A DNA stretch of 27,498 nucleotides from Streptococcus lactarius (GCF_016642265.1 NZ_MRXX01000013.1:1-27498), one strand, 5' to 3'. Counted from the stretch's first letter, positions 6,926-14,815 are shown. Translations and numbers: made by a program. Notes: a model not told the origin generated them from the sequence alone.

Positions 6926-7516
6926 TCAGTAGTCTCCTTTACTCAAGTTAACATTATAAACAATTTCTGCATTCGGACTCCCCTTATCATCCTTAACAAC
7001 ATCTTTTAACTGACCATCTTCAACCAATAATTCAATATTTTCATCTATAAGCTCCTGTTTAGTCAGTTTAACTTCATTAGGTAAGTGTTGTTTATTGGAG
7101 ACATCAATAAATTTCCCATTTGAGTCCATTAATTCTATAGATTCACTTCCATCTCCATAAAAATCAACTATTATATATGAGACGATACCAATTTTACTTG
7201 GAATTACATTTTTAACTTTAGTACCAAGAGTGGCTTTATTTCCATGCTTATCATAAATAGTTGGACGAATATAGACATTTGAGAATGTTGACCCTTCCTC
7301 AGTAACGTAGATTGGGGAAAATTCAATCTTTTCAACTCCTGAGTAATACTCTTTGATATAAGTTCCTAGTTGCTCTTCTAGCAAACGAAATCCATGCTGA
7401 TAAAGTTTGGCTGTTTTGGGGCCAAGATTGGGTTTAGTCAGCTTATTATACATATATGTTCCTCCAAATATAAGAATTATTACAATAGCAATTATTTTAG
7501 TAACCTTATTTCTCAT
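6926..7516 (-). CDS. Membrane-anchored putative immunity protein for the lipase toxin
   Basis: 196 residues from the ATG at 7516, which has GGAGG seven bases upstream. The frame is open further up to 7624, but the promoter -10 (7575-7580) lies inside that extension, so the longer form is rejected. Residues 1-8 are basic (MRNKVTK), 8-23 form a single hydrophobic anchor (IIAIVIILIFGGTYMY), and the rest is a soluble domain probably outside the membrane. There is no lipobox cysteine. The gene starts the operon and ends one base before the lipase gene. The known immunity proteins of TslA are surface lipoproteins that protect from outside. An N-anchored outward-facing protein in the same place could do the same job; this is inference from position and topology, with no sequence family recognised. 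Confidence 0.55.
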   Translation of the reverse strand: MRNKVTKIIAIVIILIFGGTYMYNKLTKPNLGPKTAKLYQHGFRLLEEQLGTYIKEYYSGVEKIEFSPIYVTEEGSTFSNVYIRPTIYDKHGNKATLGTKVKNVIPSKIGIVSYIIVDFYGDGSESIELMDSNGKFIDVSNKQHLPNEVKLTKQELIDENIELLVEDGQLKDVVKDDKGSPNAEIVYNVNLSKGDY

Positions 7517-7574
7517 TAGTCGCCTCCGATCTAATTGATTATCCATCATTTTTTTGCATGCAACCGTATTACTT

Positions 7575-7583
7575 ATTATAACA
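7575..7583 (-). promoter_or_regulatory. Extended -10 promoter of the toxin operon
   Basis: Minus strand TGTTATAAT: perfect -10 TATAAT (7575-7580) with the TG of an extended -10. No good -35 at 17 bases. Predicted start near 7568, leader about 50 bases, then GGAGG and ATG 7516. The promoter sits immediately beside the rpsI terminator, inside the cassette. Confidence 0.7.
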
Positions 7584-7609
7584 TAATTGCCAATTTGTAA
7601 CATTAAGCC

Positions 7610-7720
7610 AAACAGAAAAAGCATCCCGTATATTCGAAACGAAATGCTTTCAATAAGTTTAAATAAGTTTTAACGTTTACTAAATTGTGATGCTTTACGA
7701 GCTTTCTTAAGACCTGGTTT
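7610..7720. repeat. Direct repeat of the rpsI 3' end, right copy (putative att site)
   Basis: Counterpart of 4401-4511 at a distance of exactly 3209 bases. This copy belongs to the complete rpsI gene. Because the 61 bases 7660-7720 are identical while the terminator side differs at four positions, the strand exchange most likely took place within 7660-7720 or further into the gene. The terminator now beside rpsI would then have arrived with the cassette. Confidence 0.9.
7618..7650 (-). terminator. rpsI transcription terminator
   Basis: Minus strand: stem AAAGCATTTCGT with ACGGGATGCTTT (12 bp including G-T pairs), 9-base loop, followed by TTTCTGTTT. It lies 20 bases after the rpsI stop codon. 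Confidence 0.8.
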
Positions 7721-8062
7721 TTTACGCTCAACTTTACGTGAGTCACGTGTAAGAAGTCCTGCACGTTTCAATGAATCGCGGAAGTCTGGGTCTACTTGAA
7801 GAAGGGCACGAGCGATACCGTGACGGATAGCTCCAGCTTGACCAGCGTATCCACCACCTACAACGTTAACGAAAACGTCGTATGAACCTACAGTTGAAGT
7901 AACTGCGAATGGTTGGTTGATGACCAAACGAAGGTCAGCGTGTGGGATGTACTCTTCAACATCTTTTTTGTTAACAGTGATTTTACCAGTTCCTGGAACA
8001 AGGCGAACGCGTGCAACAGCGTTTTTACGACGTCCAGTACCTGCATATTGTGCTTGTGACAT
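7670..8062 (-). CDS. rpsI: 30S ribosomal protein S9
   Basis: 130 residues, full length for bacterial S9. It begins [18 protein letters not shown] and ends in the conserved basic tail RKASQFSKR, whose last residues reach the P-site tRNA in the ribosome. It lies 18 bases downstream of rplM, the usual rplM-rpsI operon. The 3' end of the gene doubles as an attachment site: its last 51 bases recur at 4461-4511. Insertion has preserved the coding sequence to the last codon. Confidence 0.98.
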   Translation of the reverse strand: MSQAQYAGTGRRKNAVARVRLVPGTGKITVNKKDVEEYIPHADLRLVINQPFAVTSTVGSYDVFVNVVGGGYAGQAGAIRHGIARALLQVDPDFRDSLKRAGLLTRDSRKVERKKPGLKKARKASQFSKR

Positions 8063-8080
8063 ACTTTATTGTTCCTTTCC

Positions 8081-8527
8081 TTAGATAAGTCCTGAAATAT
8101 CAAGAACTTCTGGTTGTTGTGCAGCGTGAGTGTGTTCAGCTCCAACGAATACTTTCAATTTCATACCTTGAGCGCGGCCAAGAGTATTGTGTGGAAGCAT
8201 ACCTTTAACTGATTTCTCGATCAAACGTACTGCATTTTTAGAACGAAGTTCACCAGCAGAGATTGATTTCAATCCACCTGGGTGGTTTGAGTGAGTGTAG
8301 TAGATCTTATCAGTTGCTTTTTTACCAGTCAATTTAACTTTTTCAGCATTGATAACGATTACGAAGTCACCTGTATCAGTGTGAGGTGTGAATGTTGGTT
8401 TGTTTTTTCCGCGAAGCACGCTAGCAACAACTGCTGAAAGGCGTCCAAGAGGTACATCAGTTGCGTCAACAAGGTACCATTTGCGTTCTACTTGGCCTGG
8501 TTTAGCCATGAATGTAGTTTTGTTCAT
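8081..8527 (-). CDS. rplM: 50S ribosomal protein L13
   Basis: 148 residues, full length. Typical segments include [15 protein letters not shown] near the N-terminus, [13 protein letters not shown], and [10 protein letters not shown]. It is an early-assembly large-subunit protein. It is the first gene of the rplM-rpsI operon, with AGGAG before the ATG at 8527, and it is preceded by a structured leader of about 100 bases with a good promoter. Confidence 0.98.
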   Translation of the reverse strand: MNKTTFMAKPGQVERKWYLVDATDVPLGRLSAVVASVLRGKNKPTFTPHTDTGDFVIVINAEKVKLTGKKATDKIYYTHSNHPGGLKSISAGELRSKNAVRLIEKSVKGMLPHNTLGRAQGMKLKVFVGAEHTHAAQQPEVLDISGLI

Positions 8528-8630
8528 GATTTCTCCTATATGAATGTCGTTTTTGTTTACAAGGCGGATGTTCCGGTCCGCAGGGTATTTGAAAGGTTCC
8601 GGGGCCTTACAAATGGGGTAAACAATACCG
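8528..8630 (-). ncRNA. L13-type ribosomal protein leader RNA
   Basis: The minus-strand leader between the promoter and rplM contains strongly pairing segments: GGCGG near the 5' end can pair with CCGCC near the 3' end, and inner GGCCCCGG and ACCGGAAC arms are also present, with GTTTAC near the start and GTAAAC near the end. Firmicutes carry a conserved L13 leader at this place, through which excess ribosomal protein is thought to repress its own operon. Identification is by position and structure, not by a covariance search. Confidence 0.65.
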
Positions 8631-8636
8631 CCTACT

Positions 8637-8666
8637 ATTGTATCAAAATTCTAAGATAAAAGTCAA
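8637..8666 (-). promoter_or_regulatory. Promoter of rplM-rpsI
   Basis: Minus strand -35 TTGACT (8661-8666), 18-base spacer, -10 TACAAT (8637-8642) with TGA ahead of it as an extended -10. It lies 13 bases after the degV stop codon with no terminator between, so read-through from degV may add to rplM transcription. Confidence 0.75.
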
Positions 8667-8679
8667 CCGATTTGGAAAA

Positions 8680-9543
8680 TTATTTGCGATTTTCTTTTCC
8701 AATGACAAATCCGATCAAGGAATTTGGGCCGACGTGGGCGGAGATGACTGGTCCAAGAGGCATCACAAGGACTTCGTCGATGCCATCAAGCGCAAGCATT
8801 TCTGCCTTCAACGCTTCGGCTCCTTCTAGATCATTGGTATAAGAGACCAAGGCTGTGCTTTCACCGATATCGGTTTTGATCAACTCCAGTAATTCTCGGA
8901 CGGCTTTTTTGCGACCACGAACTTTCGTAATGGGCACTAACTTCCCTTCCGCATCAATCCAGAGAATGGGCTTGATGCTGGCTAGACTTCCCATGATCGC
9001 AGCGCTCTTTGAGAGGCGGCCACCACGCATGAGGTGGTAGAGATCATCAACGAGGAAATAGGTCCGCAGTTTTGGAGCTAGAGTCATGATCTCTTCTTTG
9101 GCTTCTGCTAAGGAGCGACCCGCATCACGCGCAGCTACCGCCCGCATGACTAAGTAGCCCTCTCCAATCCCTGCCGCTTTGGGGTCAACAATTTCGATTA
9201 TCCCTTCTGGGTAGTCTTCCAAGACTAAATCGCGCGCCATAACTGCACTCTGATAGGTCCCAGATAAGACCGATGAAAAGGCGACATAGAGCACAGCTTT
9301 CCCTTCTTTGGCAAACTGCGCAAAGCTTTCCTGAAATTGGCCCACATTGACCTGACTGGTTGTCGGTTTGGCCCCATTTTTCATGGCTTCTAACAGCTCA
9401 GGGCTGGTCAATTGACCTTCTCCTACTGTCTGGTATACTGTCCCGTCTAACTCAATGGTCAAGCCGAGAATGGCTACCTGGTGTTCCTTAGCCCATTTTT
9501 GGTCCAAATCTGCAGTTGAATCAGTCAAAATTTCAAATGTCAT
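8680..9543 (-). CDS. DegV family protein (fatty-acid binding, FakB-like)
   Basis: 287 residues, normal for the family. N-terminal signature [11 protein letters not shown]; the TSQVNVGQF segment and later [11 protein letters not shown] line the lipid head-group site in DegV/FakB structures; [14 protein letters not shown] and the RGRKKA segment are also typical. Family members bind one fatty acid, and some act as FakB partners that present it to the kinase FakA for phospholipid synthesis. Whether this one does so cannot be read from the sequence. Its ATG overlaps the stop of the preceding yacP-type gene (TAATG), so the two are translationally coupled. Confidence 0.88.
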   Translation of the reverse strand: MTFEILTDSTADLDQKWAKEHQVAILGLTIELDGTVYQTVGEGQLTSPELLEAMKNGAKPTTSQVNVGQFQESFAQFAKEGKAVLYVAFSSVLSGTYQSAVMARDLVLEDYPEGIIEIVDPKAAGIGEGYLVMRAVAARDAGRSLAEAKEEIMTLAPKLRTYFLVDDLYHLMRGGRLSKSAAIMGSLASIKPILWIDAEGKLVPITKVRGRKKAVRELLELIKTDIGESTALVSYTNDLEGAEALKAEMLALDGIDEVLVMPLGPVISAHVGPNSLIGFVIGKENRK

Positions 9544-10055
9544 TACTTGTCTCCCATCATTTCTTGTAATTGTCGCAATACTTGGTGATCGAGCGGTCTC
9601 ATGGGTGGTTTTTGATCATTGACCACTCGCTGCGCCTGATTGAGGCTTCCTTTGACGACCGCGACTCGTTTTTCTAACTCTCTCGCAGATACCCGAAGGG
9701 CCCCTTGAGCAAAGACAGTCCATTGCTCATTTAAGTCACTGGTCGCGACGGATACTTGGTGGAGGGGCGTATTGAGCTCTGCCGCCAAGCGCTCGATATA
9801 GTCATCTGCCGTCTCATCCTCACCGGTAAAGACCACCTGAACATTGAACTCCTCATAGGTCTGCCTCACTCCTGGCATATACTGGGCATCAAAGACACAG
9901 ATGACTTCGATCCCTTCAAAGCTAGCATAATGGCTCAGCTTTTGCAGGAGGATGTTGCGCGCCGCATCGAGCTCACTTTTTTGAAAGAGCTGGCGGGTCT
10001 CCTGCCAAAAGGCAATCATATTGTAGCCGTCAACCAATAAGATTTTTCGTTTCAT
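9543..10055 (-). CDS. NYN/PIN-domain endoribonuclease of the YacP (Rae1) family
   Basis: 170 residues. The PIN-like fold is marked by [10 protein letters not shown] at the N-terminus (metal-binding Asp), VICVFDA, and [14 protein letters not shown] with its acidic cluster, then VATSDLNEQ. The Bacillus subtilis relative Rae1 is a ribosome-associated endonuclease that cuts mRNA in the A site. It lies between rlmB (18 bases upstream) and degV (overlapping stop/start), the standard streptococcal order. No sign of damage. Confidence 0.85.
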   Translation of the reverse strand: MKRKILLVDGYNMIAFWQETRQLFQKSELDAARNILLQKLSHYASFEGIEVICVFDAQYMPGVRQTYEEFNVQVVFTGEDETADDYIERLAAELNTPLHQVSVATSDLNEQWTVFAQGALRVSARELEKRVAVVKGSLNQAQRVVNDQKPPMRPLDHQVLRQLQEMMGDK

Positions 10056-10073
10056 ATCATTGCCTTTCTATGT

Positions 10074-10802
10074 TTATAGTCGGTTGCGAAAGACCTCGTA
10101 CATGAGGATGGCTGCTGCCACACTGGCATTGAGGCTTTGGACATGGCCATTCATAGGAATGGTGATCATCTCATCGACTTGCTTTTTGATATTGGTTGAG
10201 ATCCCTTTTCCTTCATTGCCAATGATCAAGGCCAACTTACCAGCCGTATTCCACTGATGAGATGGCGTCCCATTCATATCGGTTCCAAAGATCCAGAAGC
10301 CCTCTTCCTTTAACTTGTCTAGGGTTTGGCTGAGATTGGTCACACGGGCAATGGGAATGTGTTCCACTGCTCCGGTAGAGGTTTTTGACACCACTGGAGT
10401 TACTCCGACTGCCCGGTGCTTAGGAATGATGACCCCTGAGACATTGGTCGCATCAGCTGTCCGCAAGATAGATCCAAGATTGTGCGGATCGGTCAAGCCA
10501 TCGAGAATCAACAAAAGCGGGTTCTCTTCTTGGGCTGTCTGTTTCAGAATCGCTGCCAAGTCTGTGTAAGCAAAGGCTGCGACGCGAAGGACGAAGCCTT
10601 GGTGAACAGCTCCCTCTGTCATTTCCTGCAGGGTTTTCTTTGGCGTCCAAGAAATCGACACCTTCTTTTCAGTTGCTAAGGCCTTGATCTTGTCGACATT
10701 TTTTCCTCGGAGATCTTCTTGAATATATAATTTATTGCCTGTATTGGCTTGTAAAGCCTCGGTGACTGCATGGACACCGTATACGATATCGTTCATTTCC
10801 AT
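10074..10802 (-). CDS. rlmB: 23S rRNA (guanosine-2'-O-)-methyltransferase RlmB / TrmH family
   Basis: 242 residues from ATG 10802. SPOUT-class methyltransferase: an N-terminal substrate-binding domain (VYGVHAVTEAL), then the knot motifs LDGLTDPHNLGSILRTADA, IIGNEGKGIS and PMNGHVQSLNASVAAAI. A longer frame starts at 10844, but its extra 14 codons contain the extended -10 TGGTATACT (10809-10817), which places the mRNA 5' end at or next to ATG 10802. No ribosome binding site precedes that ATG, so the message is probably leaderless (or starts at ATG 10796). Cotranscribed with the yacP and degV genes. Confidence 0.9.
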   Translation of the reverse strand: MEMNDIVYGVHAVTEALQANTGNKLYIQEDLRGKNVDKIKALATEKKVSISWTPKKTLQEMTEGAVHQGFVLRVAAFAYTDLAAILKQTAQEENPLLLILDGLTDPHNLGSILRTADATNVSGVIIPKHRAVGVTPVVSKTSTGAVEHIPIARVTNLSQTLDKLKEEGFWIFGTDMNGTPSHQWNTAGKLALIIGNEGKGISTNIKKQVDEMITIPMNGHVQSLNASVAAAILMYEVFRNRL

Positions 10803-10808
10803 AGAACT

Positions 10809-10817
10809 AGTATACCA
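10809..10817 (-). promoter_or_regulatory. Extended -10 promoter of rlmB
   Basis: Minus strand TGGTATACT: -10 TATACT (10809-10814) with extended TG. The predicted start coincides with the ATG at 10802, implying a leaderless transcript. The -35 is poor. Confidence 0.55.
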
Positions 10818-10843
10818 CAAGAAAGGAGGATGAGGCCAATTCA

Positions 10844-10852
10844 TGATATAAT
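10844..10852 (+). promoter_or_regulatory. Extended -10 promoter of the FUSC-family gene
   Basis: Plus strand TGATATAAT with perfect -10 TATAAT (10847-10852). Predicted start near 10859; the ATG at 10899 has AAAGGAAG upstream. The two back-to-back -10 elements are only 26 bases apart, so RNA polymerase binding at one may hinder the other. Confidence 0.65.
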
Positions 10853-10898
10853 GAAATGAAATCTATCTCATTGAAACCAGTCAAATAGAAAGGAAGCC

Positions 10899-11861
10899 AT
10901 GCCTCTTTTTCAACGAGCTATCAAGCTCACCTTGGCCACCTGTTTAGCAGCTGCCCTTGCTGCTGCTCTGGGCTTGACCTATGCCATCTCAGCTGGCGTC
11001 ATTGCCATCTTGAGTATCTCTGATACGCGTCGCAGTACGATCAAGCAAGCCTACCAGCGCTTTATGTCGACCTTGCTAGCTCTAACAATCGGAAGTCTCG
11101 CTTTTTCCTTTTTAGGATTCAACCTTTGGGCACTGGGAGTCTTTATCGCTCTCTATGTTCCATGCGCCTTTCTAATGGGATGGCAGATCGGCATCACGCC
11201 TAGTACGGTCCTCGTCACCCATCTCTTGATTGAGCAGTCCACTTCCTGGGGGCTCTTGCTCAATGAACTTGCCCTCTTTTTAATCGGGACCAGCTTTGCC
11301 CTACTGGCCAATCTCTATATGCCTTCTAATCAGGCTGCGATTGATCACTACCATGATGTTGTCGAAGACCTACTAAAGAAGATTCTTGGTCGTTTTGCGG
11401 AATTACTTGGTAAGGGGGATGGTCGCAACGATGCCCGCTTGATCAAGGAGTTGGATGATATCCTAAAGGACGCTTTGAATCTGGTCTATCTGGACCACTC
11501 CAACCACCTTTTTCATCAAACCAACTACCACATTCACTACTTCGAAATGCGCAAGCGCCAAAACGACATCCTACGGGATATGGCTGAGAACGTCAACCGC
11601 TGTCGGTTAGCAGCTAGTGAAAGTATGATCCTGGCTCAACTTTTTAAGAAGACTGCGCAACAGTTAAGTCAGGAAAATCCTGCCCAAGATCTTCTAGATG
11701 ATATTACTCAGTATTTGGCGATCTTCCGCGAACGGCCCTTGCCCAAGACTCGGGAAGAATTCGAAACACGCGCCACCTTGCTTCAATTGTTGAGAGACTT
11801 AGAAACCTTCATTCAGGTCAAGGTCCATTTTTACCAGCAATTTCATCAGGAGACAGAATAA
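10899..11861 (+). CDS. FUSC / aromatic acid exporter (DUF939-type) membrane protein
   Basis: 320 residues. Residues 1-145 contain about four to five hydrophobic segments, with an early AISAGVIAILSISDTRRST motif typical of the family, then a cytoplasmic helical domain (about 150-320) with many charged residues. Relatives in the FUSC/ArAE group include exporters of aromatic carboxylic acids; the function of streptococcal members is not established. It is divergent from rlmB and monocistronic, ended by a strong hairpin at 11879-11925. Confidence 0.8.
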   Translation: MPLFQRAIKLTLATCLAAALAAALGLTYAISAGVIAILSISDTRRSTIKQAYQRFMSTLLALTIGSLAFSFLGFNLWALGVFIALYVPCAFLMGWQIGITPSTVLVTHLLIEQSTSWGLLLNELALFLIGTSFALLANLYMPSNQAAIDHYHDVVEDLLKKILGRFAELLGKGDGRNDARLIKELDDILKDALNLVYLDHSNHLFHQTNYHIHYFEMRKRQNDILRDMAENVNRCRLAASESMILAQLFKKTAQQLSQENPAQDLLDDITQYLAIFRERPLPKTREEFETRATLLQLLRDLETFIQVKVHFYQQFHQETE

Positions 11862-11878
11862 GGTTTTTTAATGATTTA

Positions 11879-11925
11879 AAAACGCATCTGATCCTATTTT
11901 TTGGACACGTGATCAGATGCGTTTT
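11879..11925. terminator. Bidirectional terminator between the FUSC gene and dexB
   Basis: A 15-bp perfect stem (AAAACGCATCTGATC with GATCAGATGCGTTTT) around a 17-base loop, with A and T runs on both sides. It serves two convergent genes. Confidence 0.9.
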
Positions 11926-11951
11926 CCTATAGCTACTTTTCGCTTTTCTCC

Positions 11952-13619
11952 TTATTCCACCAATTCCAACACGACAGTTTGGTAAGGGGCCAATTCTAAT
12001 ACTTGCTCTCCTTCTTGGAACACCCCTGCGGTATTATTTAAAACGACCGTTTTAATCGGAGCTGGCAAATCCAGGCTAGCCGAGCGATTTTGGAAATTAC
12101 TGACAATCAAGAGACGCTTGTCCCCACGGCGTTCGAAGGCGATGATATTCTCACGGTCCCGATAAGCTGGGATCATATCTCCAAATCGGATGGTATTTCC
12201 ATAGAGGGGATGACGATACAAGGCCGTCAGCTGACGGTAATAATTCAAAATAGAATCTGGATCCTTTTCCTGGTCTTCCACATTAATGGAATCATCTGGT
12301 TTGGGACTGATCAACCAGGCAGGTCCATCGCTAAAGCCTAGACCTGGCTCTGCTGACCATTGCATCGGCGTCCGCGCATTGTCTCGGCTGTAGTTGGCAA
12401 TTACTGCTAAGGCTTCTTCCTCGCTCAAACCAGCTTCTTTAGCGACATGATAGCCATTGATGGTCGCGATATCATCAAAGTCCCCTACTGATTCAAAGAC
12501 TTGATTTTCCATTCCAATTTCTTGGCCTTGATAGATAAAGGGAATTCCCTTGCGCAAAACCTGAATAGTTCCTAAGGCTTTTTTACTGGTGTCGTTTACT
12601 GGACCTTCAGCAATATAATGGGACACCCCACGAGGCTCATCATGATTTTCAATGATGGTTGAGAGGACTCCAATGCTATCTGCGCGCTCATGCGCTTGGA
12701 AAATGCTCACCTTGAGTTCGTCTGCTGTTGGAAGACTATGGTCAAACCAGCCTTTTCCTTCTTGACCCAGCATGGTTTGTTTGAAATCAAAGATCGATGA
12801 GAAAACGCCATCTTTTCCGATAAAGAAATGCAACTCTTCGTCGGTTTCATTGAACACTTCCCCAACAGTGAAGGCATTGTACTTGGCGAAGGTCCGCTCT
12901 TTTAACTCTTGCAAGAATGGTTCAATCGGTTGGGCATTCACTAGAGACTCCGGTACTGGGACCAAGCCATTTTCGCGATCAGACGGAAGTGAACGCCATT
13001 CTAAATCCTTTTTGATATTGATAATGGCATCGATCCGAAAACCCGCAATCCCCTTGTCCAACCACCAGTTGATCATGGTGTAAATTTCCTCGCGCAAGAC
13101 AGGATTTTGCCAATTGAGGTCCGGTTGATCCTTGTGGAAAGAATGAAGATAGTATTTGTTGGTGCCAGGAACCGACTCCCAAACACTGCCTCCAAAGTAA
13201 CTTTCCCAGTTGTTGGGCTCCTTGTCACTTTCGATAAAATAAAAGTAGTCCGCATAAGGGCCATCTGGATCCACTAAAGCTTTTTGGAACCATTCGTGAT
13301 GGCTGGAGCAATGGTTGACTACCAAGTCCATGATGATAGAAATGCCCCGCTTCTTGCCTTCCGCAATTAGCTCTTCCATGTCTTCCATAGTCCCAAAAAG
13401 GGGATCAATGGCATAGTAGTCTGAAATATCATAGCCTTGGTCAATAAAAGGACTCTTGTAAACAGGGGATAGCCAGAGAATATCAATCCCCAATTTTTGC
13501 AGGTAATCGAGTTTTTCCGTGATGCCTTTTAAATCCCCAACACCATCTCCATTACTATCCTTAAAGCTTTTCGGGTAGATCTGATAAGCGACCTTCCCCT
13601 TCCACCAATCTTTTTCCAT
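11952..13619 (-). CDS. dexB: Glucan 1,6-alpha-glucosidase (GH13)
   Basis: 555 residues. A GH13 (beta/alpha)8 enzyme hydrolysing alpha-1,6 bonds at the non-reducing end of isomalto-oligosaccharides and dextran fragments; no signal peptide, so cytoplasmic. Visible motifs: calcium-site-like DSNGDGVGDL (21-30), VVNH (100-103), nucleophile Asp197 in GFRIDAI, acid/base Glu254 in VGEVFN, and transition-state stabiliser Asp327 in ENHDEPR. It follows msmK in the same direction with 65 bases between, as in the msm locus of Streptococcus mutans, but the msmEFG transporter genes are not here. A hairpin between the two genes should reduce read-through from msmK. Related oligo-1,6-glucosidases (MalL) differ little; the msmK linkage favours DexB. 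Confidence 0.88.
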   Translation of the reverse strand: MEKDWWKGKVAYQIYPKSFKDSNGDGVGDLKGITEKLDYLQKLGIDILWLSPVYKSPFIDQGYDISDYYAIDPLFGTMEDMEELIAEGKKRGISIIMDLVVNHCSSHHEWFQKALVDPDGPYADYFYFIESDKEPNNWESYFGGSVWESVPGTNKYYLHSFHKDQPDLNWQNPVLREEIYTMINWWLDKGIAGFRIDAIINIKKDLEWRSLPSDRENGLVPVPESLVNAQPIEPFLQELKERTFAKYNAFTVGEVFNETDEELHFFIGKDGVFSSIFDFKQTMLGQEGKGWFDHSLPTADELKVSIFQAHERADSIGVLSTIIENHDEPRGVSHYIAEGPVNDTSKKALGTIQVLRKGIPFIYQGQEIGMENQVFESVGDFDDIATINGYHVAKEAGLSEEEALAVIANYSRDNARTPMQWSAEPGLGFSDGPAWLISPKPDDSINVEDQEKDPDSILNYYRQLTALYRHPLYGNTIRFGDMIPAYRDRENIIAFERRGDKRLLIVSNFQNRSASLDLPAPIKTVVLNNTAGVFQEGEQVLELAPYQTVVLELVE

Positions 13620-13641
13620 GTCTTGTCTCCTTCATATAAAA

Positions 13642-13668
13642 GAGACTGAGACAATTTGTCTCAGCCTC
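13642..13668 (-). terminator. Intercistronic terminator/attenuator between msmK and dexB
   Basis: Minus strand: 12-bp stem GAGGCTGAGACA with TGTCTCAGTCTC, 3-base loop, followed by TTTTAT. It begins 16 bases after the msmK stop codon and ends just before the dexB ribosome binding site (AAGGAG). No separate dexB promoter is evident, so partial termination is likely. Confidence 0.7.
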
Positions 13669-13684
13669 CTTTCAAACTCAATGA

Positions 13685-14815
13685 TTAGTAAATTGTTTTT
13701 TCAGTTTCTTTATCAAAGAAATGAGCCTTGTTCAAGTCAAATCCAAGTTCGATGGTCGCACCTGTATCAAGATAGTCACGTGCATCTACTTTTGCAACGA
13801 ATTCACTATCCCCAACTTGGCAGTACAAGTGAGACTCAGAACCCAACAACTCAGAAACTGAGACAGTTGCAGTGACAACTGATTTAGGGAATGTATCAAG
13901 AAAGGCAGTTTCTGTATTCACATCTTCTGGACGGATACCAAAAATGATTTCTTTTCCTTCGTAGCCTTTTTCCTTCAAGACTTTCAAAGCTCCTTCTGGA
14001 ACTTTCAAATCCAAGCCATTGGCAACGATACGGTCTCCATCTAATTTCACATTGATGAAGTTCATCGCTGGGCTTCCGATAAATCCTGCTACGAATTTGT
14101 TCACTGGGTTTTTGTACACTTCTTGAGGAGTACCGATTTGTTCCACACGTCCGATAGTACCAGTACCAGCAGGGTTCTTCGTTGCTGACATAATAACGAT
14201 ACGGTCAGCAAGTGTCATCGCTTCTGTTTGGTCGTGAGTTACGTAGATAGTTGTAGCTCCGATACGACGGTGGATCTTAGCGATTTCGGCACGCATGGAT
14301 ACACGAAGTTTAGCATCCAAGTTTGACAACGGTTCGTCCATCAAGAACACTTTTGCATCACGGACAATGGCACGACCCATGGCCACACGTTGGCGTTGAC
14401 CACCTGAAAGGTCAGCTGGTTTACGTTCCAAGAATTCTTTCAAGCCAAGGATTTCAGCTGCTTCTTGGACGCGTTTGTCGATGTCTTCTTTGCTGTATTT
14501 ACGCAATTTCAAACCGAAAGCCATGTTATCGTATACAGTCATGTGTGGGTAAAGAGCGTAGTTTTGGAATACCATGGCAATATCACGGTCTTTTGGAGCT
14601 ACGTCGTTGACAACCACGCCATCGATAGAAGCAGTTCCTTCTGTGATGTCTTCAAGACCTGCAATCATACGAAGCGTCGTTGATTTCCCACATCCTGAAG
14701 GTCCTACGAAAACGATAAATTCTTTGTCTTTGATGTCCAAGTTGAAGTCTTCAACTGAGTAGTGTTCGCTGTTTGGATATTTTTTGTAAATATTTTTAAG
14801 ATTTAATTCTACCAT
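13685..14815 (-). CDS. msmK: Multiple-sugar ABC importer ATPase MsmK
   Basis: 376 residues, MalK/MsmK/UgpC type. Walker A GPSGCGKST (38-46), Q-loop FQNYALYPH, signature LSGGQRQR (136-143), Walker B VFLMDEPLSNLDAKLR, H-loop THDQTEAM, and a C-terminal TOBE regulatory region from about residue 240. In streptococci MsmK is a shared ATPase that energises several sugar importers (raffinose, maltodextrin, sialic acid and others), so a locus without cognate permeases, as here, is normal. The promoter carries a cre-like site, suggesting catabolite control. ATG 14815 has AAAGGAG upstream. Confidence 0.93.
   Translation of the reverse strand: MVELNLKNIYKKYPNSEHYSVEDFNLDIKDKEFIVFVGPSGCGKSTTLRMIAGLEDITEGTASIDGVVVNDVAPKDRDIAMVFQNYALYPHMTVYDNMAFGLKLRKYSKEDIDKRVQEAAEILGLKEFLERKPADLSGGQRQRVAMGRAIVRDAKVFLMDEPLSNLDAKLRVSMRAEIAKIHRRIGATTIYVTHDQTEAMTLADRIVIMSATKNPAGTGTIGRVEQIGTPQEVYKNPVNKFVAGFIGSPAMNFINVKLDGDRIVANGLDLKVPEGALKVLKEKGYEGKEIIFGIRPEDVNTETAFLDTFPKSVVTATVSVSELLGSESHLYCQVGDSEFVAKVDARDYLDTGATIELGFDLNKAHFFDKETEKTIY

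Noticed and set aside
7517..7624. N-terminal extension of the immunity candidate from 7624
   Set aside because: The extension contains the -10 promoter element and part of the rpsI terminator, while ATG 7516 has a perfect GGAGG site.
13618..13875. 85-codon plus-strand frame at the msmK-dexB junction
   Set aside because: It lies antisense to msmK and runs through the terminator hairpin; no ribosome binding site.
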